Origin: an uncultured Pelagibacteraceae bacterium
GTDB lineage: Bacteria > Pseudomonadota > Alphaproteobacteria > Pelagibacterales > Pelagibacteraceae
Length of the DNA stretch: 64,000 nucleotides
NCBI GenBank assembly: GCA_902542235.1
Contig: CACBTT010000006.1
Span: forward strand, 1-64,000
Direction: 5' to 3'
The notes beneath the pieces are model-generated. The model had not been told where the DNA came from. It saw only the letters and a list, made by a program, of their open reading frames with translations, and ran no database searches. The position numbers and the translations under genes were made by a program. Every line of letters begins with the position of its first letter. The stretch's first letter is position 1. This document shows positions 28,668 to 35,291 of this stretch, piece by piece.

Positions 28668-28697
28668 AGGGGCGTTCTGTTGCCAGGTGCCCCAAAC
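28668..28697. repeat. Right copy of the 30-bp direct repeat, at the 3' end of ssrA
   Basis: Identical over 30 bases to 26764-26793. On the minus strand it is the last segment of the tmRNA coding piece, after the tag ORF and its helix, and folds as GGGGC-AC-CTG-GCAA-CAG-AAC-GCCCC with a GNRA-type tetraloop. Confidence 0.85.
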
Positions 28698-28926
28698 CCC
28701 GTAACTTAATTAATAAATTAATTAAGCTGCAAGTGCGTAACTTTCGTTAGCATTTATAAATTAGTCCTTCACGGCGGAACAATACCGAACGAAAGAATAA
28801 CTTTTAGTCATCCGTCGATCCTAATTCACCCCCATAAGTTGAAAATGGTGGAGGTGGTGGGTACTGCCCCCACGTCCGTAATGGTTATTACGAAATTCGT
28901 TTATCGTCATAGTTGGAAAACCAACA
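28668..28926 (-). ncRNA. ssrA: Transfer-messenger RNA, circularly permuted two-piece form
   Basis: Rescues stalled ribosomes and tags the unfinished protein. On the minus strand the order is acceptor piece first, then coding piece. The acceptor piece (about 28926-28846) starts with hairpin GTTGG-TTTT-CCAAC and ends in GTGGGGGCAGTACCCAC (T arm) then CACCTCC-A-CCA. A 12-base intervening segment follows. The coding piece begins at 28833 with GGGGGTGAATTAGGATCGACGG, like the 5' end of standard tmRNAs; GGGGGTG pairs fully with CACCTCC, one G-U included. The tag frame 28751-28722 reads GCT AAC GAA AGT TAC GCA CTT GCA GCT TAA, i.e. ANESYALAA. The stop codon enters a 9-base helix CTTAATTAA-TTTA-TTAATTAAG. 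Alphaproteobacteria are known to have such permuted genes. The exact 3' end is uncertain and is placed at the end of the repeat. Confidence 0.93.
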
Positions 28927-28931
28927 TTAAT

Positions 28932-28959
28932 AATATAAAACCAAATTCAATAGATTCAA
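28932..28959 (-). promoter_or_regulatory. Candidate ssrA promoter
   Basis: On the minus strand TTGAAT (28959-28954) and TATATT (28937-28932) are 16 bases apart, and the -10 box ends 6 bases before the acceptor-piece hairpin. It lies in the 43-base gap shared with the divergent thyX start. Confidence 0.45.
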
Positions 28960-28969
28960 TAAATTATTC

Positions 28970-29917
28970 ATGAAGTTAACCAACGAACAAATAAAAGAAA
29001 TAAAAGACCAGCAATCTCAGCAAAATTCTACAAAAAGAGTAACAGCTCCAGAACTTGAAAAAATTCTGTACGATGCAATTCCAATATTAGACCACGGTTT
29101 TATAAGAGTTGTTGACTATATGGGTGATGATACTTCCGTAGTTCAATCAGCTAGAGTTTCTTATGGAAAAGGCACAAAAAAAGTTTCAACAGATGCTGGT
29201 TTAATAAAATATTTGATGAGACATTGGCACAGTACTCCTTTTGAAATGTGTGAAATAAAATATCATGTAAAGCTACCTATATTTATAGCAAGACAATGGA
29301 TTAGACATAGAACAGCAAATGTAAATGAATACTCTGCAAGATACTCGATTTTAGATAAAGAATTTTATCTACCGGAGCCGCAACATCTTGCCGCTCAATC
29401 ACAGAGTAATAGACAAGGTAGAGGTGACATTTTAGATGGAGAAAAAGCAAAAAAAGTTTTGAATTTATTAAAAGGAGATGCTGAACAAACTTATAATAAT
29501 TATGAAACCATGCTTAATGAAAGATATGATGGATCAACTATAGATGAAAATGCCGTAGGTTTAGCAAGAGAGCTTGCTAGAATGAACTTAACATTAAATA
29601 CTTATACTCAATGGTATTGGAAAACAGATTTATTAAATCTTATGAATTTTTTGAGGCTCAGAGCTGATCATCATGCTCAGTACGAGATTAGAGCTTATGC
29701 TGATGCTATGCTTGATACTGTTAAAAAATGGGTACCAATAACTTATGAAGCTTTTATGGATTATAGGGTTGGTGGAACAGAAGTTTCTGCAAAAGGAAAA
29801 ATTATTATTCAAAAACTTATAAAAGGTGAAAATGTTTCTATCGATGACACAGGTTTATCGAAAAGAGAATGGAACGAACTTATGGAAGCTTTTGATCTTA
29901 AAGATAAATTGATTTAA
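28970..29917 (+). CDS. thyX: Flavin-dependent thymidylate synthase
   Basis: Methylates dUMP to dTMP using methylene-tetrahydrofolate and FAD/NADPH, replacing ThyA. The diagnostic motif [15 protein letters not shown] (RHRxxxxNExSxRY) lies near residue 117, preceded by [27 protein letters not shown]. Also seen are [13 protein letters not shown] near 53 and [20 protein letters not shown] near 225, completing the flavin and dUMP sites. The 315 residues include the longer alphaproteobacterial form with extra N- and C-terminal parts. It is divergent from ssrA (43-base gap) and its 3' end overlaps the convergent Mrp-type gene by 20 bases. Confidence 0.96.
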   Translation: MKLTNEQIKEIKDQQSQQNSTKRVTAPELEKILYDAIPILDHGFIRVVDYMGDDTSVVQSARVSYGKGTKKVSTDAGLIKYLMRHWHSTPFEMCEIKYHVKLPIFIARQWIRHRTANVNEYSARYSILDKEFYLPEPQHLAAQSQSNRQGRGDILDGEKAKKVLNLLKGDAEQTYNNYETMLNERYDGSTIDENAVGLARELARMNLTLNTYTQWYWKTDLLNLMNFLRLRADHHAQYEIRAYADAMLDTVKKWVPITYEAFMDYRVGGTEVSAKGKIIIQKLIKGENVSIDDTGLSKREWNELMEAFDLKDKLI

Positions 29918-30722
29918 TTTTTTCGGCAAACTTAAAATATATTTTTGATACCTCGTGATCTGGTTTGCTTTCTACTATTGGTGAACCCAAATCGCCTTGC
30001 TTTCCAACTTCAGGATCAATTGGTATTTCTCCCATAAAATCTTTTTTAAATTCTTCAGCAGTCTTTTTTACGCCACCTTCACCGAATATTGCATATTTTT
30101 TTCCATCATCTCCAACGAAATGACTCATATTATCTATAAGTCCTAATATTTTTACTTTAAGTTTATCGAACATCCTTATTCCACGTTTTACATCCTGTAA
30201 GGCTATTTCTTGTGGTGTAGATATAATAATTACTCCATCCACGTTAATCTCTTGCGCAAAAGTCAATTGCGTATCTCCAGTTCCTGGTGGCATATCAACA
30301 ATTAAAAAATCTAAATTTTCCCACAAAACTTTTTGTGTAAAAGTTTTTATCGCAGAAATAACCATGGGACCCCGCCAAATCATTGGTGTTTGTTCCTCTG
30401 TTAAAAATCCTATGGACATACATTGTATTCCATATTTTAAAATAGGCTTTAATTTTTGCCCATCACTTTCAGGCTTTTCACTTATTGAGAATAATTTTGG
30501 CAACGATGGTCCATATATATCTGCGTCAAGCAAACCAACATTTAAGCCCATTTTTTTTAATGCCAAAGCAAGATTCGAGGCAAATGTCGACTTTCCTACT
30601 CCTCCTTTTGCACTTGATATTGCAATTGTAAACTTTGTTCCAATAATTGGGTTCCTTCTAAAGGTTTTTGGCTCAGTTTTTGCCTTTGTTGTGTCACTTA
30701 AACCTACTTTTTTTTCGTCCAT
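29898..30722 (-). CDS. mrp: Mrp/NBP35-family P-loop ATPase (Fe-S carrier family), lacking the CxxC
   Basis: Mrp/ApbC proteins bind and deliver Fe-S clusters. The deviant Walker [21 protein letters not shown] lies near residue 36, [16 protein letters not shown] near 62 and the Walker-B-like [21 protein letters not shown] near 140, all Mrp-specific. Two oddities: the N-terminal DUF59/MIP18 domain is absent (274 residues instead of about 360), and where the family has a CxxC after the NMSxF segment, this protein reads [22 protein letters not shown] with no cysteine. Cluster bridging through that motif is therefore not possible as in the classic model. It is divergent from hflK, with 54 bases between, and overlaps thyX convergently by 20 bases. 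Confidence 0.88.
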   Translation of the reverse strand: MDEKKVGLSDTTKAKTEPKTFRRNPIIGTKFTIAISSAKGGVGKSTFASNLALALKKMGLNVGLLDADIYGPSLPKLFSISEKPESDGQKLKPILKYGIQCMSIGFLTEEQTPMIWRGPMVISAIKTFTQKVLWENLDFLIVDMPPGTGDTQLTFAQEINVDGVIIISTPQEIALQDVKRGIRMFDKLKVKILGLIDNMSHFVGDDGKKYAIFGEGGVKKTAEEFKKDFMGEIPIDPEVGKQGDLGSPIVESKPDHEVSKIYFKFAEKIKSIYL

Positions 30723-30736
30723 AATTTACCATTATC

Positions 30737-30771
30737 TTGTTTTTACTAATAAAGACACTATATAGAGTGTC
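30737..30771 (+). promoter_or_regulatory. Candidate hflK promoter with overlapping inverted repeat
   Basis: TTGTTT (30737-30742) and TATATA (30759-30764) are 16 bases apart. The -10 box sits inside a perfect 6-base inverted repeat GACACT-ATATAG-AGTGTC (30754-30771), just before the hflK ATG at 30777. The repeat could be an operator or a 5' hairpin of the transcript. Confidence 0.5.
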
Positions 30772-30776
30772 GTATT

Positions 30777-31868
30777 ATGAGCGATTTCAGAAATCAAAGC
30801 CCATGGGGATCGCCTCCGGGAGGGGGTGGTAGTGGAAATGGTGGATTTAGAAAAGGTCCCACTCCCCCAAATATTGATGAAGTTATAAGCAAACTACAAT
30901 CAATAATAAATAGATATTTAGGTGGTGGTAAAGGTGGTGCTAAGCCAATAATAATTGGTCTAATAATTCTACTAATTGTTTGGACTTTAAGTGGTCTTTA
31001 TAGAGTTTTACCTGATGAACAAGGCGTTGTATTAAGATTTGGAAAATTTGTTAAAACTACTCAACCTGGATTAAATTATCATCTTCCTTTTCCAATAGAA
31101 AATGTACTAACCCCTAAGGTCACAAAAGTTAATCGAATGGATATTGGATTTAGGTCAGAAAGAGATAGCGGATTTTCCTCAGGCGGAGTTGCAGATGTTC
31201 CAGAAGAAAGTTTAATGTTAACAGGTGATGAAAACATAGTTAACATAGATTTTTCAGTATTTTGGGTAATTAAAGATGCTGGTAATTTTTTATTCAAAAT
31301 TCAAGATCCAGAAGGAACAGTTAAAGCAGCTGCTGAAACAGCGATGAGAGAGGTTATCGCAAGATCTGATATTCAACCAATTCTGACTGAAGGTAGATCT
31401 CTCATAGAAGCTGATACTCAAGAAATAATTCAAAAAATTTTAGATGAATACACAAGTGGAATTCAAATTACGCAAGTTCAAACTCAAAAAGCTGATCCAC
31501 CAGACCAAGTTATTGATGCATTTAGAGATGTCCAGGCAGCAAGAGCTGATATGGAAAGATCTAAAAACGAAGCAGAAGCATATGCCAATGATGTAATACC
31601 AAGAGCAAGAGGAGAAGCAGCGAAAATTCTACAAGCCGCTGAAGCTTATAAAAAAGAAGTTGTTGCTAAGGCTGAAGGAGAAGCAAGTAGATTTTTATCA
31701 ATTTATAATGAGTATGCAAAAGCTAAAAAAGTAACTCAAGAAAGAATGTATCTTGAGACAATGGAAGAGGTATTAGCTGATATTAATAAAATAATAATCG
31801 ACAAAAATTCAGGTGAAGGTGTAGTGCCTTATCTGCCATTACAAGAATTAAAGACAGGAACTAATTAA
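30777..31868 (+). CDS. hflK: FtsH protease modulator HflK
   Basis: SPFH/prohibitin-type membrane protein that with HflC forms the large cage around FtsH. The 363-residue protein has the Gly/Pro-rich N-terminus (SPWGSPPGGGGSGNGGFRKGP) before one membrane segment (PIIIGLIILLIVWTLSGLYRV, about residues 60-80), then the SPFH domain (DEQGVVLRFGKFVKTTQPGLNYHLPFPIE) and a long Ala/Glu-rich coiled coil (RADMERSKNEAEAYANDVIPRARGEAAKILQAAEAYKKEVVAKAEGEASRF). hflC begins one base after its stop. Identification is secure from the Gly-rich start and gene order. Confidence 0.95.
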   Translation: MSDFRNQSPWGSPPGGGGSGNGGFRKGPTPPNIDEVISKLQSIINRYLGGGKGGAKPIIIGLIILLIVWTLSGLYRVLPDEQGVVLRFGKFVKTTQPGLNYHLPFPIENVLTPKVTKVNRMDIGFRSERDSGFSSGGVADVPEESLMLTGDENIVNIDFSVFWVIKDAGNFLFKIQDPEGTVKAAAETAMREVIARSDIQPILTEGRSLIEADTQEIIQKILDEYTSGIQITQVQTQKADPPDQVIDAFRDVQAARADMERSKNEAEAYANDVIPRARGEAAKILQAAEAYKKEVVAKAEGEASRFLSIYNEYAKAKKVTQERMYLETMEEVLADINKIIIDKNSGEGVVPYLPLQELKTGTN

Positions 31869-31869
31869 A

Positions 31870-32739
31870 ATGAAAGCTGGAAAATTTTTATTACCAATAA
31901 TAATACTAATCGCTGCAACAATTTACTTTTCAGTTTTTATAGTAAAAGAGGTTAATCAAGCAATAGTACTTCAATTTGGTGATCCTAAAAGAATTATATC
32001 AAAACCAGGAATTAATTTTAAAATTCCATTCATACAAAACGTTGTATTCTTAGACAAAAGAATTTTAAATCTCGATACACCGCCAGAAGAGGTCATTGCA
32101 TCAGATCAAAAAAGGTTAATAGTTGATGCATTTGCTAGGTTTCAAATAATTGATCCTCTTAAATTTTATATATCAGTTGGAAATGAGAGAGTTGCAAGAT
32201 CAAGACTGGCAACAATTATAAATTCAAGAATAAGAAACGTTCTTGGTCAACAAGAACTGCAAACACTTTTATCAGAAGATAGAACAAAACAAATGTCTCT
32301 AATTCAAGAAGGTGTAAACAATGAAGCAGAAAATTTTGGTATTAGTATTGTTGATGTAAGAATTAAAAGAGCAGATCTTCCTCAAGCGAACAGTGATGCA
32401 ATTTTTAGAAGAATGCAAACTGAAAGGGAAAGAGAGGCAAAGGAATTTAGAGCAAAAGGCGCAGAGATGGCAGTAACAATTACGTCAACTGCTGACAAAG
32501 AAGTAACCGTTATACTTGCAGATGCACAAAAAAAATCTGAAATTATGAAGGGTGAAGGTGATGGTTTGAAAAATAAGATTTTTGCTGATGCCTTTGGACA
32601 AGACCCTGAATTTTTTGCTTTTTACAGAGCTATGCAAGCATATCAAAAAGCTTTAATTGGTGGAGAAACTTCAATGATACTTTCACCAGATAGTGAATTT
32701 TTTAAATTTTTTGGAAATATTGATCAAAAAGTAGAGTAA
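31870..32739 (+). CDS. hflC: FtsH protease modulator HflC
   Basis: Partner of HflK. The 289 residues start with an N-terminal membrane anchor (FLLPIIILIAATIYFSVFIV), followed by the SPFH domain: VNQAIVLQFGDPKRIISKPGINFKIPFIQNVVFLDKRILNLDTPPEEVIASDQKRLIVDAFARFQI is a textbook HflC sequence. RADLPQANSDAIFRRMQTEREREAKEFRAKGAE lies near 172. It is encoded between hflK (1 base) and the DUF2065 gene (5 bases), so all are co-translated. ftsH itself is 30 kb away in this window. Confidence 0.96.
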   Translation: MKAGKFLLPIIILIAATIYFSVFIVKEVNQAIVLQFGDPKRIISKPGINFKIPFIQNVVFLDKRILNLDTPPEEVIASDQKRLIVDAFARFQIIDPLKFYISVGNERVARSRLATIINSRIRNVLGQQELQTLLSEDRTKQMSLIQEGVNNEAENFGISIVDVRIKRADLPQANSDAIFRRMQTEREREAKEFRAKGAEMAVTITSTADKEVTVILADAQKKSEIMKGEGDGLKNKIFADAFGQDPEFFAFYRAMQAYQKALIGGETSMILSPDSEFFKFFGNIDQKVE

Positions 32740-32744
32740 TTTTA

Positions 32745-32930
32745 ATGAAAGAATTGATCATTGCATTTGGTCTATTTCTTTTTATTGAAGGTATTCTTTA
32801 CGCCATATTTCCATCAAAAATGAAAAATATGATAATGAAATTAAAAGAAGCCACTGATAATCAACTAAGAATTGGTGGGTTAATATTTGCAGTGATAGGT
32901 TTTTTTATTATTTGGTACTTAAAAAGATGA
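32745..32930 (+). CDS. DUF2065 small membrane protein
   Basis: A 61-residue protein with two membrane segments: LIIAFGLFLFIEGILYAIFPSKM at the N-terminus, and LRIGGLIFAVIGFFIIWYLKR at the C-terminus. EGILYAIFP and the final GxxxxxxGxxxxWxLK pattern match DUF2065, a family of unknown function often encoded beside hflC. It begins 5 bases after hflC, and its stop overlaps the degP ATG (ATGA). Position suggests a link with membrane protein quality control, but no function is known. Confidence 0.85.
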   Translation: MKELIIAFGLFLFIEGILYAIFPSKMKNMIMKLKEATDNQLRIGGLIFAVIGFFIIWYLKR

Positions 32931-34330
32931 GATACATAAAGATTTTACTACTAATATTATTTTCAATTAATATCCAAAATACTTCCAGCGCAGCAAATAT
33001 GCCTGCGTCTTTTGCAGATCTAGCTGAAAAATTAATGCCGTCAGTAGTAAATATCTCGACTACAACAACAATAACAACAAGGTCTAATCCATTTCCATTT
33101 GAATTTCCTCCAGGATCTCCTTTTGAAGATATGTTCAAAGATTATGGAACTCCTCAAAAGAGACAGACAAGTGCACTAGGATCAGGGTTTATTATTGATG
33201 AAAAAGGAATTGTTATTACAAATAATCACGTGATACAGGGTGCAGAGGATGTTTTTGTCAGAGTTAATGGTGAAAAAAATATAAAGGCAAAAGTAATTGG
33301 AGCTGATCCTGGTATGGATTTGGCAGTGCTTCAAATAGAGTCAGATCAGAAATTTACACCAGTTAAATTTGGAGACTCTGATACTGCAAGAATTGGTGAT
33401 TGGGTTATTGCAATTGGAAATCCATTTGGCTTAGGTGGAACGGTTACTGCAGGAATAATCTCAGCAAGAAATAGAAGTATTGGTCTTTCAAGGTATGAAG
33501 ACTACATTCAAACTGATGCATCAATTAACCAAGGTAATTCAGGAGGTCCATTGTTTAACATTAATGGTGATGTAGTTGGAATTAATACAGCAATATTAGG
33601 TCAATCGGGTTCAATTGGAATTGGTTTTGCAATTCCCTCCAACAGTGCACAAAAAGTAATTAATCAATTAATTGAATTTGGTGAAACTAAAAGAGGATGG
33701 TTAGGTGTAAGAATCCAAACGGTAACAAAAGACATTGCAGATGTTGAAAAATTAGATGAACCAAGAGGAGCACTTGTTGCTAGTGTAGCTGAAAATAGTC
33801 CATCAGATAAAGGAGGAATTAAAGCTGGAGATATAATTTTAGAATTTGATGGTAAAAAAATTAATGAAATGAGTGAGCTTCCGAGAATTGTTGCAGAAAC
33901 TAAAGTTGGAAAAAAAGTAAAACTAAAAGTGTGGAGAAATAAACGTGAAATAACTAAAGAAATTATACTTGGAAGATTAGAGACATCTGAAGACTTTAAA
34001 TCGCAAGGTTTAGTCACAGAAAAACCTAAAGAAGATGCAATAGATGGTTTGAAAATAAAAGTTAGATTGCTAAACAAAGATGACATTAAAGAAAGAAATT
34101 TACCAAAAAATACAACAGGATTAGTTATCACAGAAATCGATAAAGATAGCCCAGTTAACTATCTTCAAGTAAATAATATCATTGTTGAAGCACAAAAGAA
34201 AAAGATCAACACCGTTGGTGATCTAGATAACATTGTAAAACTAGCTCTAAAAAGTAATGATAAAAGTTTACTTATTGCAATTTACAATAATAATAACCAA
34301 AGACGATATATTGGTGTTAAACTAAATTAA
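32927..34330 (+). CDS. degP: Periplasmic serine protease, DegP/HtrA family
   Basis: Periplasmic protease and chaperone that clears misfolded envelope proteins. I choose the ATG at 32927 (MRYIKILLLILFSINIQNTSSA), because it gives a proper signal peptide and an ATGA overlap with the DUF2065 stop; the ORF-track TTG at 32912 adds only MVLKK. The trypsin-like domain has the triad His in ITNNHVIQG, Asp in DPGMDLAVLQI and Ser in INQGNSGGPLFNI. Two PDZ domains follow (RGWLGVRIQTV..., and DGLKIKVRLL...TGLVITEI). Size (467 residues) matches DegP/DegQ. miaA starts on the last base of its stop codon. Confidence 0.95.
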   Translation: MRYIKILLLILFSINIQNTSSAANMPASFADLAEKLMPSVVNISTTTTITTRSNPFPFEFPPGSPFEDMFKDYGTPQKRQTSALGSGFIIDEKGIVITNNHVIQGAEDVFVRVNGEKNIKAKVIGADPGMDLAVLQIESDQKFTPVKFGDSDTARIGDWVIAIGNPFGLGGTVTAGIISARNRSIGLSRYEDYIQTDASINQGNSGGPLFNINGDVVGINTAILGQSGSIGIGFAIPSNSAQKVINQLIEFGETKRGWLGVRIQTVTKDIADVEKLDEPRGALVASVAENSPSDKGGIKAGDIILEFDGKKINEMSELPRIVAETKVGKKVKLKVWRNKREITKEIILGRLETSEDFKSQGLVTEKPKEDAIDGLKIKVRLLNKDDIKERNLPKNTTGLVITEIDKDSPVNYLQVNNIIVEAQKKKINTVGDLDNIVKLALKSNDKSLLIAIYNNNNQRRYIGVKLN

Positions 34331-35250
34331 TGGACTTAAAGTCCAAAATAATTCTTATTTCAGGACCAACAGCATCTGGAAAATCAAAATTTGCTATTCA
34401 GCTTGCAAAAAAAATAAATGGAGAAGTTATAAATGCAGATAGTATGCAAATATTTAAAGAATTAAAAATTCTTACAGCAAGACCACAACTAAATGATTTA
34501 AAAAATATAAAACATCATTTATATGGATTTAAAAGTGTAAAGGACAATTATTCTACAGGAAATTGGCTTAAGGATGCAAAGTTAAAAATTAATAATATTA
34601 GAAAAAAAAATAAAATTCCAATTCTTGTTGGTGGCACTGGTTTATATTTTAAAGCGATTATTGACGGTATAGTTAAAATTCCTGATATTCCAATTACTAT
34701 GCGAAACAGAATAAGAAAAAGACAATTAAAAATAGGACAGACTAAATTTTATTCTGAGCTTATTAAACTAGACTCACTTTGCAAAAAAAAAATTAATCAA
34801 AATGACACTCAAAGATCAATAAGAGCCTATGAGGTAAAAAAGTTTACAAACAAATCTTTGTTTGATTGGTATAGTGACACATACCCTGATTTTACTAAAG
34901 ATAGTTTTATTAAGTTACATATCGATTATCCTAGAGAGAAATTAACAGAAAGAATTTCTTTAAGAACAAATGAAATGTTGAGAGATGGAGCAATTAAAGA
35001 AGCTGAGAGATTTTATAAATTAAGAGTAAAGAAAGATTTATCATCTAATAAAGTCATTGGTCTAAGTGAGATTAAAGAATATCTGGACAAAAGAATAGAT
35101 CTAAGAGAACTGAAAGAAAAAATATCAATAAAAACAAGGCAATATGCCAAGAGACAATCTACTTGGGCAAGAGGGCAGATGTCTGATTGGCAAAAAATAA
35201 AATTTAATAGACTTGAAATATTTTTAAAAAAATTTCCTAAATCTTCATAG
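34330..35250 (+). CDS. miaA: tRNA dimethylallyltransferase
   Basis: Adds the dimethylallyl group to A37 of tRNAs that read UNN codons. The 306-residue protein has the P-loop ISGPTASGKSKFAIQLA near residue 9, the catalytic-Asp region VINADSMQIFKELKILTARP near 33, HHLYGFKSVKDNYSTGNW near 57 and ILVGGTGLYFKAIIDGI near 97. The later KTRQYAKRQSTWARGQ motif (tRNA contact) is present. Length is normal. The ATG shares its A with the degP stop. Its dimethylallyl-diphosphate donor comes from the MEP pathway, represented here by dxs. Confidence 0.95.
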   Translation: MDLKSKIILISGPTASGKSKFAIQLAKKINGEVINADSMQIFKELKILTARPQLNDLKNIKHHLYGFKSVKDNYSTGNWLKDAKLKINNIRKKNKIPILVGGTGLYFKAIIDGIVKIPDIPITMRNRIRKRQLKIGQTKFYSELIKLDSLCKKKINQNDTQRSIRAYEVKKFTNKSLFDWYSDTYPDFTKDSFIKLHIDYPREKLTERISLRTNEMLRDGAIKEAERFYKLRVKKDLSSNKVIGLSEIKEYLDKRIDLRELKEKISIKTRQYAKRQSTWARGQMSDWQKIKFNRLEIFLKKFPKSS

Positions 35251-35255
35251 ATAGC

Positions 35256-35285
35256 TTGACCTTTTAGCACAACTTCAGCTAGATT
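35256..35285 (+). promoter_or_regulatory. Candidate ilvB promoter
   Basis: TTGACC (35256-35261) and TAGATT (35280-35285) lie 18 bases apart. The -10 box ends only 6 bases before the ilvB ATG at 35292, and no Shine-Dalgarno sequence is present, so the message may be leaderless. Confidence 0.45.
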
Positions 35286-35291
35286 GTCTGA

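Larger units (their letters stand above)
26764..28697. mobile_element. Small putative integrative element at the 3' end of ssrA
   Basis: The stretch between the two 30-base direct repeats is about 1.9 kb and carries only two plus-strand ORFs: an orphan 236-residue protein and a GIY-YIG/NUMOD3-type endonuclease. tmRNA genes are known integration targets, with the gene end duplicated as attL and attR; the repeat seen here is exactly at the ssrA end. No tyrosine or serine recombinase is encoded, so the element is either non-autonomous, a remnant of a larger island, or moved by its endonuclease. It also carries imperfect inner repeats (GACGCCACT...) near both ends of the ORF pair. That this is an insertion is inferred from the duplication; an empty site in a related genome would prove it. 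Confidence 0.7.

Noticed and set aside
26764-28697. Group I or II intron hosting the GIY-YIG gene
   Set aside because: The flanks do not join two halves of a gene: ssrA is complete on one side and tRNA-Leu is complete on the other, and I see no intron core structures.
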